In this document: piece after piece, positions 45,479 through 57,141 of the stretch
How positions within the stretch are numbered: position 1 is the first letter of the stretch
Layout: every line of letters begins with the position of its first letter
NCBI GenBank assembly: GCA_023634235.1
Contig: JAMKCF010000004.1
Location: 24,436,527 to 24,500,526, forward strand
Direction: 5' to 3'
Length of the DNA stretch: 64,000 nucleotides
Source: Pisaster brevispinus
Lineage: Eukaryota > Echinodermata > Asteroidea > Forcipulatida > Asteriidae
The notes under the pieces: generated by a model
The model's database searches: none
Told to the model about the DNA's origin: nothing
What the model saw: only the letters and a program-made list of their open reading frames with translations
Position numbers and translations under genes: made by a program

Positions 45479-48040
45479 CTAACCATAAATATTGTAAGTA
45501 ATATGGTCTAGGGAACTGGTGGTTCCTCCCATTTTTGAGATGTAAGACACAGCCGTGCTGTTATCTGATTTGATAAGAATGTGTCCATTCTTGAAGTTTG
45601 TACACAAACTTTTCAATGCGTTCTGTACAGCTATTAATTCAAGAATGTTGATATGTGTTCCATTGTGGTTTTCTGACCACTTACCCCGTGCATAGGAGTT
45701 GTCTGTTTCACAGAACGCTCCCCAACCAAAGTTACTCGCATCAGTGGAGATAACCAGATCAATGGGTGGTAATTTGATATGACTTTTGAAATCATCATGG
45801 GGAACAGATAACCACCACTGAATTTCATCAGTAATTGATGAGTTAATTAACATTTTTTCATCAAAATTGTCAAAGTTAGTCTGCAGAGATTCTACTTTTG
45901 CCACTTCCAAATTCCGGTAATGTAGTTTTCCTTGTGGAAATGCATCAAAGGTCGAAATAATTAACCCTATGAATTGTGCGAATTGGCGGATGGTTGGCGT
46001 TTTCGAAAGCAATAGTTTGCCTGCAGATTTCATTTTGTTCACTTTGGATCGTGGAACATGTATTGTCATTGATTTTGAGTCAAACACAAAACCCAAGTAA
46101 GTTATACTGGTGTTTGGGATTAAACATGATTTTTTAACATTTATCACGAACCCCAGGTTCTGGAGAAGATTCACCATAAAGTTTGTATTGTTAAGACTCT
46201 CATCTTTGGAGGAAGACATTATTAGAATATCATCCAAATATATGACAAGGCGAATGCCTTTGCTTCTCGCCGTTCCCACAACAGGTTTCATAATTTTTGT
46301 GAAAATTCGTGGGGCCGAGGATAAACCAAACGGCAGACAAGTGAAGCAGTAAAATTTTTCTGCCCAGGAGAAACAAAGATAAGATTGATCTTGATCACAA
46401 ATGGGAATGGCGAAATAGGCGTCTTTTAGGTCAATCGATGTGAGAAAATCGTTCTCTTTAATGATGTTTTTCACAAGTTTCGTATTTTCCATCTTAAAAT
46501 GTTCATGTGACACAAATCTATTTAGATTCTTTAGATTAATAACTGGTCTTAATTCACCCGTCTTCTTGGGTATTAAGAAAATATTGGACAGGAACTGACA
46601 TGTTTCTGATTTCACCTGTCGTATTGCACCCTTGTGCAGAAGTTCATCGATTTCGCTGTTAATCAAAAGAGTTTCTCGATCTGAAAACTGAATCCTCTTT
46701 GGTTTGTAGGATTGTACTGGGCATGCAAGAAAATCTATCTTGCATCCCAATATGGAATTTAAAATCCAATTGTCTGAAGTGATTTGAGACCAGTTTCTTA
46801 TACACATTTTTAATCTACCAGCGTTATTTGGAATATTAAGCAGTTTTGCTTTTACATACCAGTTTTTTTCATTCGATGGCTTGGTTGCAGTCGAAGGCTT
46901 ATTTGAAGCCCGTTGCGCCCAGGACGTTCGTCCTTGATACTGGGTTGAGTGAAAATGTCCTCTGGAACTTCCAGAGGGACGCCAAGATCGTCTGATTCTG
47001 TCAGTATATCCGCGGTTTGCGGTTGTACTCCTGTGCTGGTTGTAGGGCACATAACGGCGATATGGCTGATTTTTTGCCTCACCTGCAGTCAGTTTTTTAC
47101 CAGCTTTATAAGCCTCTGCTACCTGTTTCATTGTAGCGTTGATATCTTTACCAAACAACATTTCAGAAATAGGGGTACTGCGTGAACACAGGCCCCGGTA
47201 CATTGGGTTAAGAACATTTTTTAGTTCTTCTCTTCGTTTTATACTTAATTCAAACGAGGCGTTCCCAGCAAGGGTAATACCATCCAAAGCCAAATTTTTG
47301 ACTCTATCAACGTCAATTGCACGACCAGATTTTGTGGCATCACGCAATTCTGAAAGAATATTCATGTAAGGTATTAACCTTTTGATGACGTGTTTTTGGA
47401 TTTGTTGCAGAGCAACGTCCTTAGATCTGGCTGTTGCGGGAATAGTTCCCCATAGTTCGCCGTCTATTCTCGGTGCCGAAACGGCTACCGCGTTGGATGG
47501 TGTGTTGTATTTGTCCGCAATTTTTGCGTAAGTTTCTTTTTTGATGGGCAGAGTTACGGCTTTAACAGCTCTCTCTGCAAGGTTTGCAAACACCTCCGGG
47601 CCCTTAGCCTCGCTTTCATTGTAAATATCTCCACTCGGGAGAATATCGAAATCGGTATTCGTTTCGTTTATCGGCTGATTTTCTGCCAGAACACTGATCA
47701 GATCAAACTCGGTTTCAGTTGGGTCGAAAGCGGTGTTGCCAGATGAAACGAGACCAGAAAGCTCGTTCTCAAATATATCATCATACTGAGCTGTGACCTC
47801 GAGATGCGATGAGTGATCATCTTGAGTGCTTGGGCCGGCGTGCATCGCACGTCCGGTATGGTTTTCACGGGACTGTACCATGGATGTTATCATCTCTTTG
47901 ATGGTGTTTATAGAGGAAGACAACTTCTTGATATCTTCAGCGTTTTCTTGAAGTCTGGAATCAAATTCCCGGCCAGGAGTTTTACCTGAAGGCTGCATTT
48001 TTACAGCATTATCGTCTGAACCAGACGAGTCAGTATTCAT
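45479..48040 (-). CDS. DIRS Gag-like / reverse transcriptase / RNase H polyprotein (ends at a TAG)
   Basis: 853 codons from the ATG at 48040. Residues ~1-430 are a low-complexity Gag-like region with an acidic N-terminus and an Arg/Ser/Gly-rich stretch. Residues ~450-660 are the reverse transcriptase: FLIPKKTGELRPVINLKNLN, SIDLKDAYFAIPI, CLPFGLSSAP and the catalytic YLDD near 601-604. RNase H starts near 760 (STDASNFGWGAF, with KSDNSTAV further on). The frame is stopped by TAG 45479-45481 inside RNase H and continues open beyond it; related proteins usually have Trp near here, so a TGG-to-TAG change is the simple explanation, though programmed readthrough cannot be excluded. Confidence 0.88.
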   Translation of the reverse strand: MNTDSSGSDDNAVKMQPSGKTPGREFDSRLQENAEDIKKLSSSINTIKEMITSMVQSRENHTGRAMHAGPSTQDDHSSHLEVTAQYDDIFENELSGLVSSGNTAFDPTETEFDLISVLAENQPINETNTDFDILPSGDIYNESEAKGPEVFANLAERAVKAVTLPIKKETYAKIADKYNTPSNAVAVSAPRIDGELWGTIPATARSKDVALQQIQKHVIKRLIPYMNILSELRDATKSGRAIDVDRVKNLALDGITLAGNASFELSIKRREELKNVLNPMYRGLCSRSTPISEMLFGKDINATMKQVAEAYKAGKKLTAGEAKNQPYRRYVPYNQHRSTTANRGYTDRIRRSWRPSGSSRGHFHSTQYQGRTSWAQRASNKPSTATKPSNEKNWYVKAKLLNIPNNAGRLKMCIRNWSQITSDNWILNSILGCKIDFLACPVQSYKPKRIQFSDRETLLINSEIDELLHKGAIRQVKSETCQFLSNIFLIPKKTGELRPVINLKNLNRFVSHEHFKMENTKLVKNIIKENDFLTSIDLKDAYFAIPICDQDQSYLCFSWAEKFYCFTCLPFGLSSAPRIFTKIMKPVVGTARSKGIRLVIYLDDILIMSSSKDESLNNTNFMVNLLQNLGFVINVKKSCLIPNTSITYLGFVFDSKSMTIHVPRSKVNKMKSAGKLLLSKTPTIRQFAQFIGLIISTFDAFPQGKLHYRNLEVAKVESLQTNFDNFDEKMLINSSITDEIQWWLSVPHDDFKSHIKLPPIDLVISTDASNFGWGAFCETDNSYARGKWSENHNGTHINILELIAVQNALKSLCTNFKNGHILIKSDNSTAVSYISKMGGTTSSLDHITYNIYG

Positions 48041-48094
48041 AATTTATTTAACAAACTGCAACAGTTTGAAATAACCGCTATGCCTTCACACTAA

Positions 48095-48228
48095 GAAAAG
48101 ATGACTGACTCCTTCCAACCGGGGCTTATATACCTCATCCTACATGTTCTTATTACCATGACAATACTTTTCTTTAAAGTAATTGTGTGACTGCATGCCT
48201 GGCACATGGAAAGGAATGCAACCCCTCT
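48095..48228 (-). repeat. DIRS inverted terminal repeat, right (5') copy
   Basis: Pairs with 42283-42416 at 132 of 134 positions. Lies 55 bases upstream of the polyprotein ATG and holds its promoter. Confidence 0.93.
48125..48132 (-). promoter_or_regulatory. TATA box of the DIRS element
   Basis: TATATAAG on the minus strand, about 30 bases before an initiator-like TCAGTC and 85 bases before the polyprotein ATG at 48040. Confidence 0.6.
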
Positions 48229-48261
48229 GAAGACTTGTACGAAGTGTTATGTAATAGAATT

Positions 48262-50440
48262 ACCTGGTACTCACCTTATTTCCAAAACGAAGACCCCGAA
48301 ACACGCGTTCCAAGTTGAAGATTTATGTCGCTTTTCTGCAGAGAAAGAAATTACTACCCCAAAAAGTGCCAAGCTGTGTTAGTCAGAAATTGTGACTGTG
48401 GGTTGTGGCGGGAGCTCTCCACCGTACCGGTCGGTATCACAACCAGATTTCAACGAATGAAATTCCTGTCACACAAATTATCTCCTTATATAATTTTTTT
48501 TTAAACATCCAAGTCCTTCTGTAAAAAGTCCACATAAGATGCTTCGTTGGAAGAAAATAAAAGCCATGCAAATATCAAGGCCCCAATTTGTTTTTTCTGG
48601 AAATTGAGTGCTAGTTCCATTCCAACCCTTAATCCGGAACTGCATTGTTAGAATACTATATATAAATCCATTACAAGGCCTTAATTTTGTTTTGTTTTGT
48701 TTTCTTCTTAATTGAATATCGAGTACCATCGTTTGTTTTGTTGACCATCTTCCGCAAAAAAAAAAAATATCAAATCGAGGAGTTTCCTGACTACCTTGAT
48801 ACTTGAAAGGCCGAACCCTCTTAATTACCTCTACTTCAAAATATTCTCTTATCTAAAAGCTTCCCGCGGGACACTACCGAAAGGCGAGGACATGAAAATA
48901 AAAGTCACTTCATAAAAGAGTCAGGAGATTCTCTATAGAGTTGTAATCAATTTTTAGCGTGAATTCGTGGTCCTCGTATCGGTGCGGCATCCGGCTGGGG
49001 CCCCTTATACTGCCGGCTTTTAAGAAAATTCTCCCCCCCCCCATGCATAATTGTTTCACTTCCGCAATGATAATGAACACGCAATCGAGGTCTAAACTAC
49101 GTAACCTAGTTCAGACACGTCTCGACTATAAATTTACCTATCATGACGTACATTGTAAATTAGAGTAAAGGTGACGAGGTCAAGGGTCAAGCTTCGGAAC
49201 GTAGCATCTAACTTTACGGGGAGAACGGTTAGGGATGAACAAATCTTTATCTAGACTAACATTTTTGGCAAAAAATGTATACTTACAGTGACAAGGTAAA
49301 CGAATATTTGGCTATTCATGGAAACTTAGTAAATTTCCTATTATTGTACGGCGCTTTGTCAATTATTATATTAATTATTATTAAGTCTGCTGCCACCGAG
49401 CGTCCAAAAAAGTTTCACATTGCAGTCACCTTCATCAACGCAGGCCGCGTCCCAATTAGCGGCTTTGGCTACAGCTAGGGCTGGATCACAGTTTCATCAT
49501 GCGTTAATGTCTAAGACGTCCTGGGCAACATCCTTAGCAACAGTCGTAGCCGTACAGCCGCACATATTCGTTTCAATCTAGACCAAACATCTGAAGTCAC
49601 ACTTCGAAGCCTTCGAATAACGCTAGATTTACAGAGCCTGGCAGTTACCATACAAACTACACTCATTGCGTGTTTTACTATCACTGGCAGTCTGGTAGTT
49701 AGACGTCATTGCTTGTATTTTGTTTATCCAATAAAACCATTTTGGTTTGTAAGATCGTTGCCTGTCTTTATCCTGCAGACAAAGACAGGGCCCCAGTCCT
49801 GCTCCCCAATATCATGCCCGATATGCGACAGATGGTATCCCCCAATGTTCTCGTACTTCAACACACTATTTTCCTCTTGTACAGAAGTACCCCTTAAAAA
49901 ATCCTCACAGCGAGCACCAAATTATGTCAGTCTGGTAGTTAGACGTCATTGCTTGCGTTAGTCTATCGAGCGAGACCAATGGGTTCCAGACCAGTGCCTG
50001 TCATTATCCTGCACCTATGTACAATCTTGCTCCCCATTTCATAATCACCAGCTTGTCGCACGGTATAACTGCATAGAAGCTGACAGCTCGTGTATATTCA
50101 GTCTCATTTAATAAATAATTAACAATTGCAGATTAATTTGTAGCGTTTTTATTTGGGTCGGCGTCGTTGAAAAGAATCGTAACCGCGTGGTTTCCAATTT
50201 ACCGTTAATGTTCCTTCCTCTAGGCCGTGCTTCGTGACTTGATGTCGACATTTTTACAATTATATAAAACTAGTAGGGGAGATGGCCCTTAGCTTTCGAT
50301 CCAAACCGGACCTCATATACATATATAAAAAAGGAATGACCAATCGTCCTATAAATAATGAGAGGATACCTTGCAATGCACTGCAACTTGATGGAAATGT
50401 ACCGAGTATACTAATATTCAATTCATTTTATTAACGCGTT
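48262..50440. other. Intergenic with a short duplicated segment
   Basis: CAGTCTGGTAGTTAGACGTC occurs at 49687 and 49927 (spacing 240), each followed by a similar CCTGTCTTTATCCTGCA-type block: an old tandem pair. Bases 49813-49892 match the repeat at 14100-14300. No gene was recognised. Confidence 0.45.
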
Positions 50441-50469
50441 TGGCCCGGTAGTGGAACCAGATTTTATAA

Positions 50470-50605
50470 AGATAATTTCGTTCCCTCTAAGTATTATTTC
50501 GTTCACTCAAACAATAATATTTTGTTCCCTCAAAAGAACATTCTGTTCCCTCAAAAGAATATTTCGAGGGAGCGAAAGATTATTTCGAGGGAACGAAATG
50601 ATAAT
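50470..50605. repeat. TTTCGTTCCCTC minisatellite with internal inversion
   Basis: About four ~20-bp units reading TTCGTTCCCTC-like are followed by two units in the opposite orientation (CGAGGGAGCGAAAG, CGAGGGAACGAAAT). The whole tract can fold on itself. Confidence 0.7.
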
Positions 50606-51310
50606 TGGGAAAAAAAATATCTCTTCACAAGATCCGTAGACTTGATTTCTTTAAAGACAATCTAACTTCTTTGTCCAACTTCGTAGCAATGGACTGGGCA
50701 GACCTTAACCCCTTAGCCTTTATGGCTTGTACCCTACTATATAAAGATATAGTTTCAAGAATTAATTTGCTGCGACTTGAATGGATGCCTCATTATCCAC
50801 AGGTGCTGCCGTGCTGCAATTACAGAGTGTTTAGCCGGTTTCTTTTATCGAACAAATTGAAGAAAAAAAAACTTTTAAGAAATGATGAAGATGTAACGTT
50901 TATAAAAAGATAGAAACACAGTCTCAAGGCTGTTACCTCAGTAAAGATGTGCCTTTATTTTGATCAGTCAAAGCCCATCTTTTAAGATTGTAGATACTGT
51001 TAAGAAAATGGGTCAAATTCGTAACGTGAAATACAATTAAGTGAAACCATCGTAGTCTTGTAGGTCACGTAAATATTAAACGTAAAAAGATTCGCTTGAT
51101 AACCAGCATAATACAGGTTGGAAGAGAAATCCTTGTCGAGGACCCATGTGCTGTGTGGTGCATTTAAAGATTAACCAAGGGCTCGATTGCAAAAAGCAAT
51201 ATTTTAAAGACGCATCTCAATATGAGCTGTCAGTATTGCCGTTATTAGTGATTTGTATTGTTACATCTCACTTTGCTCAGCAATTAAGATTGATATACAG
51301 AGTAAGATCA
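50606..51310. other. Intergenic, nothing recognised
   Basis: The open frame 50605-50913 starts inside the repeat and has no protein-like features. Confidence 0.4.
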
Positions 51311-51470
51311 TTCTGCACTCTAAATGAAATCAGCCCCAGTGCACGCATTGTAAAGAGAAGGGGGTTTACCACGATGTTTCTGGCAAGGTCTGGCAGCAAT
51401 GCGCCCCCTCACCTTGTACTCCTTTCAAAGTGTTGTATTACGGTTGCTTTGTCTCATGAAATCATTCTTA
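51311..51470 (+). mobile_element. 3' part of a SINE (same family as in the gene C intron)
   Basis: AGCCCCAGTGCACGCATTGT through CACGATGTTTCTGGCAAGG matches 29580-29660. The tRNA-like head is missing. Confidence 0.5.
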
Positions 51471-51959
51471 ACAAGCTTCACCAGATTTGATAATTCGGCG
51501 CCAGGTGTATCATTTTATGAAAGACACGGTTCGTTATAAATATTACTAGCAACGCAAGTGGATGGTATAAAGTAACACCCGTTTCAGACAAGCGCTCCAG
51601 AGTCGAGCCGAACCAAATAGATTAGGAGCGACTCTAGGTCGACCCAAATAAATTTGTTTTTCAGACAGGCGAACAAAACATTACATTTACATTAAGTTTG
51701 GCTCACGGCAAGATGCACCAGTCGATCCGTCGACTTCCAACGCGTCCAGCCGCTCCTAACTGTTTCAGACGTCGAACTTTTCATGTACTTAATTCAATCA
51801 TTTGGTTCGGCGCGACTCGAACGGGTGTTGGTATTATGCCCCAATCATTGGGTAAAGAAATAGCACAATACTTGGGTAAAGTGACATTAAAGTTTACCCA
51901 ATTTTGAGTAACAAGGGACCATGTTCGTCACATGGGTAATACAAAAGATTGGTAAGGAT

Positions 51960-52320
51960 AAACACATCATTGTTTAGTTTTAGTCTGATAGCTTACTGGT
52001 TATGAAGTTCATACTAAAACAATTTTTTTACTGTGAAATATTTCCATCTGAAATGAGTTCACAATCAAGAAAACTGTAAATGAAAACCTTTAAAAAAAAC
52101 AGCAGCTGATATCGGTCGTTACAACTAAAATTAAGTACAATGTAATTACACGCTGAAACTGTTTTTCACTTTACTTGTACTTTCTCATGAGTCTCATAAC
52201 GGATCATGTCCACATTTCCACAGGTTTGTTAGTTTAGTTGATCACACAAAACATGAATACTGTCTGCGACTATTTGTCGGCTCTACCAATTCTGCATATT
52301 ACCTTTAATAGATTAATTCG
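51960..52320. mobile_element. Decayed MITE, TTTAAAGGC family
   Basis: Carries CCACAGGTTTGTTAGTTTAG, GATCACACAAAACATGAATA and an end-like GCTCTACCAATTCTGCATAT, matching 18205-18290. The left end is unclear. A neighbouring GGGTAAA-rich patch (51839-51905) resembles 42700-42960. Confidence 0.5.
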
Positions 52321-52356
52321 GCAGAGGCACTTAATGCATCTGCGTGTTTCAGGTTC

Positions 52357-52611
52357 ACGGCCCAATTTCATGGCTCTTCTTACCGTAAGCAAAGAATCGG
52401 CGCTTACGGAAGCAGGGAATGCTTTGCTTAGGTCGAGCGTATTTCGCGGTTTAGCAGAGAATTTTTGCTTGTGCGCGTACGTACTCCACATTACTATTCA
52501 TTATTCGTTTGCACAGCCAGCGCAGAAATTCTGTGCTTGCAAAGTAAGCGGAGAATGCTGATCGCAAGCGCAGAATTCGGCGGTAAGCAGAGCTATGAAA
52601 TTGGGCCCAGG
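52357..52611. mobile_element. MITE, GGGCCCAATTTCATGGCTCTGC family, well preserved
   Basis: Left GGCCCAATTTCATGGCTCTT and right GAGCTATGAAATTGGGCC are inverted, with further GTAAGC/GCTTAC complementarity inward. Pairs with 17288-17527. Confidence 0.75.
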
Positions 52612-52904
52612 TGACTTTATTGAGACCAGGGACAATCGTTGACCTTTGGTAGATGAATATTATGAAGTTAACTATGGAGGATCATCGGATTATTGTGTGG
52701 GTGCACGGTCATAAAGATTAAGACGTGTTCATAACACATGGCAATTATGGTAAAAGAGGCCTAGCTCCTGGTACAGCTAGCCTTCTCTTATTCCATTTTA
52801 AAAGTCAAGGTATCTAGCACAACTTACATATGTGTAACAGAACCTTTGATTATGAATGTTTACGAATAGGCCTACAGTCTGACAAACAGGTCCCTCTGCT
52901 GTAA

Positions 52905-53720
52905 TAAGCATGGGTGTCATTCTTATGTGTAAATCACGGGTAAGGTGTGATACGCTCACTGGATGTACTGGGCTTGAATGGGTGCAATATCAATCTGGAT
53001 GTGTGATACCTCTCAGTGGGTGTAATATTCCTAACTGGGTGCATTTACTCCCTGGTTGGTGTAATATTCCTTACAAGGTCCTATGTTTGGGATACCCCTC
53101 AATGTGTATAATATTCCCTTTTGGGTGAAATAAAGTGTATTATTTCTGACTGGGGCATGAATCATGTAATATTTCAGCTGGGGTGCAATGTCATTCTGAG
53201 AGTGTGATACCCCTCAGTGGGTGTAACATTCCCAACTGGGTGCATTTACCCCTAAGTGGGTGTAATTTTCCCAGCTGGATGCAATGTCCCTCATCAGTGC
53301 GAGTAATGTTCCAGTCTAGGTGCAATATCCCCCCCCCCCTCGGTGTAGTATACTCCAGAGTGGATGGGTGCAACATCATTCTAATGTCGGTGCACTATTC
53401 CTGGCCGGTGCAATAACCTTGTGTGCAATAACCCTCTGTTGGTGTAAGACTCCTTTACCGGGTGCAATATTTCCCACTGGGTGCATTATCAGTTTTAAGG
53501 TGTGACACTGGATGTAGTTTTGCTGATAATAGGTTCATCCCTACATTCGGTGGGTTAAATATTCATGGTCTGGATGTGTTATCCTTCTCTTTGATCAATC
53601 TTAATGTACCTCACCTGGTATGTCCCAAGGTCACTGGGTATAACACACATCACTGAGTTTAACAAACCTTACTTGGTGTAAAATACCCATCCGCACCTTA
53701 AATTGGTGTATATTTTTCCC
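52905..53720 (+). repeat. Degenerate ~20-bp minisatellite, ~800 bp long
   Basis: Dozens of diverged units of the form GGGTGTAATATTCCCAACT and GGGTGCAATRTC alternate across the tract, with a C run at 53329-53339. All reading frames inside are by-products of the repeat. Confidence 0.8.
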
Positions 53721-54252
53721 CCTTCCGGGTGGTTTTGTGTTGCGAGTCAAACGTGCTGTATGCAGATTGAGGTAAACGGGTACAGCGGCCTGTTTAAAAG
53801 GCCCCGATGATCTTGCAGATAATCATTTGGTTAACCCATAGGTCTACACTTTTTAGCATGTGTTCCAACAATAATAGTCATAAAATATGCAGCAATATTT
53901 ACAATGTGATTTGTGATAAAAATACTATAATCCATTTATAAGTGCACTCTGATATTAAGGGGAAAAGTCCTGGATAACAGTTCAAACCATGCCACTTTAC
54001 ACAGTCCAACCAAGTTTATATAGAGAGAGTGATCGGATATGTGACCAAAGACCTGACAATTAGTCAAGTATCGGGGCAGCACGTACAGAATATTATCGAC
54101 AGTACTTCATGCTACCCTATCCCACCGCTGCTACCAATTCGTAAAGAACGCCGTAGTGGTGCTGTGATAGAAGTCTGCTATGTGTTTGTTATGTACCGTA
54201 TAATCTGGCAAGGCGTGTCCACTTGTAATAAAAGTCCGTGAAATTTACAGTG
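53721..54252. other. 3' flank of gene E
   Basis: Likely 3'UTR and noncoding DNA. No repeat or gene recognised. Confidence 0.4.
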
Positions 54253-56305
54253 CTAACGGTTAGCAGACAGTGACAGAGATACAATCTCCGTGCCCCTGTT
54301 ACCCACACGGGGTGAGTTTTTCCTCCAACAGAACGCCTCTCGTATCCCCTTCCGGAATCGCTGGTTCGTCATGGTGTAGATAATCGGGTTGACACATGAG
54401 TTACACACGGCCAAGATGATCCCGACGTGGTACACTGCCGACGAGAAGTCCACATACACGCCGAAGTTGTAGACGAGGAAAACCAACTGGACTGGGGTCC
54501 AGCAGACGGCGAAGGTGATGACGAAGGTCAGGAGGGTCTTGATCAGGGTTTGAGTAGTTCGGAGCTGCCACATCTTACGCTGGTCGGCCGGGTTAAGAGT
54601 AGAAGAACCTTGAATTGAGGAGGGAAGACACAACATCAATGAAAACCAACAGATATATGACAGATAGAAAAACAGCGCGTCTTCACTGCAACACTTAGAA
54701 TTGGGCGTTTCCCAACGACCGACCCAAAAATAACTTTGACTGTAATGTTTTTATGATATTGAGAAAAGTCAGCCGGTACGCGCAAGTGCGGGCCGCGACG
54801 CATTTGCTGGGACGTTGGCAGCACACGGTTTTGTACACAAATAATATTGTAACTCGTTGTCTTTTAACTTGTTATGCAAAGTTTCCTTCTCAAAGAATTA
54901 CACAATTTTCACGACAGGACAGCACCGACCATAAATAATTGCAACTACACAGGAACTGAATTTTGAAAACGGCGGAGATAATAGATAAGTTTTAGTGTGA
55001 TAGATATGGAAACTGCACGGTCGAGTTTAAAATGCGTTGCATCAGCAAGGTTGTTGTCAGAATTTCAGTGCTCACTTTCTGTTTAGTTGCAAAATATTAA
55101 GTAAGTATGTTCTACATCATTATGTCAAGCTGTCTTGTCAGGGAAATTGTGTTAGTCGTTGGGAGGACACTTAATTCGCATAAAAAAAGTATTTTAAAAA
55201 GACAGCAGTTTTTCTTTGTCTTTGTTTTACAAAATCTTGCGCTGCCAGTGTCCCAGCTATAGCGGCGCAGTCCGTACCACGTGCGCGTACGGGCTAATCA
55301 AGCTGGTCAAATAGAGATGTTCAGTGTTTTAATGTTATTTTGTTTAAAGAGAATATTGACATACTTTCCCTCTTATGTGTGTTTCACTGATGCGTGGACT
55401 TCATTTGTGTGTGTGCTGACATAGGAATGGTTATCCCACACCCCACCCAGTTGCTATTTTCCTGTATTTTTACCTTGATGGTCCGTCACAGACCAAACAC
55501 AATCTAAACGAATATGTTAAGTTTTAAATACAGACCTTTCATTTGTCAATCTTAGCGACTCACCTGTTGGGCCAGCTAGCATCCTGACTTGTTTTTTGAG
55601 TGTCAAGATGACTTTCCACTGCACAGCAATCATCAGTGAGAAGGGACCGGGCAGTTGAACGATAAAGGTGTACAACCCGACGGCTGCCTGAACTGCCCGG
55701 TTCGGCCACCCCAGGAATTGGCACCCACGCTCCCCGTCTTCGTCGTACAGAAACAAAATGAAGAACTTGGAGACTGCTCCCAAAACCCAACAGAAGGCGA
55801 TCATCAGGATCTTCTTTCGTCTGGTGAACAACACTTTGTACTTGTGCGGGTAGACGATGGCTACGAACCGCTCCAAGTTGACGGAGACCAGACCTAAAAC
55901 GGACACCAGCACGCAGACGTAGAATAGGTACTGCCCCACGTACAACCGACACCAAACCTCACCAAAGAACCCCGGATTTGGAACTAACTTCTTCGGTGGC
56001 GGTACGAGCTTAGAGGGAATGACCAGTAAGCAAACTACAAAGTCAACAATGGAGAGATGCACCAGGAAATCGCTGGTATTTGACCTCTGAGATGGCACAC
56101 GGAGGAGCACAAAACAGACCAGTAGGTTACCAGTGATACCAACCACACAAATAACGCCGTAAAGAGCTAAAACAAAACTACTGTCTGCAAAACTTCCCCA
56201 GCTGTTACTTTCTTCTTCGTCTTCTACCCCGTCAAAAGAAGCATTACTCTGGGTGACAGCAATACTTGTGGTTTGGTTTTCACGTGGTGTCTGATTTAAC
56301 TCCAT
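54253..56305 (-). CDS. Class A GPCR, gene E (two exons)
   Basis: Minus strand: exons 56305-55564 and 54608-54253 join to 365 residues over a 955-base phase-1 intron (G|GTGAGT donor, AATTCAAG acceptor), the longest intron of the set. The ATG at 56305 has a strong context (AAGATGG); the frame is open upstream but lacks another ATG at its left limit. N-terminus is long and acidic with sequons N4, N10 and N21. The TM2 acid is D88, cysteines C119 and C195, TM3 motif E145-R146-F147, CWTP at 283 and NPIIY at 321-325. TM2 ends IPSK where the others have IPFK, and loop 1 has PPPKK. Exon 2 is closest to gene D. Ligand unknown. Confidence 0.9.
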
Positions 56306-57141
56306 CTTGATGCCACATAACAGTCCCCCACAATGACTCGTGTGCCTGTGACGACTGATGTCTACTTGATCGCATTTAAGAGTGTTAGGTCTGCTTCGAT
56401 AGAAAGACTCCAGCAAATTTATGATTAGAAACCGTGATTATCCTGAACGAGTCTGGCAGATTAGCCAATAGAAACCACGCGCGATGGAGATGGATCCAGC
56501 TGAGTAGCCAATAGTAACCGTGCATGATGAGAAATTACTCGGCGTTTTGGGGTGAGAAGAAACCGTGAGCAAAACAGAGGAGGCACACTGCGTTAAATTC
56601 CAACGTGCTCACTGCAAACCATCACGGTCGACAATAATTAAAGTGGTAATGAAAGTGGACTTCACGCTCTACGGTGACCAAGGGTAACGCGCCCTCATGC
56701 ATAAAACCAAATCATGTTTGTGTTGTCAGCACGAGAATAAGAAGCCTTGATTTATTATATTACGGAGTATATCCATTAAAACTGCTCCCGCGGTAAGTAA
56801 GTGTCTCTAGGTAAACACATTTTGTATAGCATCTAACGTCTAAACACAAGGTGAAGTTTGTATAAAATCGACGACTGCCTCTATGCTTGATATACAATTA
56901 CAGCACTTCGGTTTCCCCTAATTATGTGGTTCCGAAGATTGATTTCCATCCACTCTGTTGAGTATTTGCATTGTGTCTTTGTGTGACACAAGTTAAAGTG
57001 GCGCTTAGGGACGGACTATTTGTCTTGCCCAAGGGCGAGAAAAAATACTTTATTATTTTTCTTTAATCAAGAAAAATAAATTGTCTCCGTTAAAGCATAT
57101 ACCGATTGTGCAGAGTGGACTCGAGGGCAGTCGTGACGCCA
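56306..57141. other. 5' flank of gene E
   Basis: Noncoding. Two direct copies of GCCAATAGxAACC (near 56464 and 56502) resemble CCAAT boxes; otherwise nothing was recognised. Confidence 0.4.

Larger units (their letters stand above)
42210..48261 (-). mobile_element. DIRS-type tyrosine-recombinase retrotransposon, near full length
   Basis: 6.05 kb element read on the minus strand: 5' inverted repeat (48261-48095), leader, Gag/RT/RNase H/methylase-like frame (48040-44825), overlapping tyrosine recombinase ORF (44975-43983), ~1.36 kb of extra DNA, internal complementary region (42617-42501), 3' inverted repeat (42416-42283) and a short 3' extension (to 42210). No target duplication is visible, as expected for recombinase-mediated insertion of a circular intermediate. 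The inverted repeats differ at 2 of 134 positions, so it is a young copy, but one in-frame TAG (45479-45481) interrupts the polyprotein. Boundaries follow from the internal complementary region, which joins exactly the two outer ends at a shared AATTCTA. Confidence 0.92.

Noticed and set aside
52910..53505. Several Cys- and Ile-rich frames
   Set aside because: Translations of the degenerate minisatellite on both strands.
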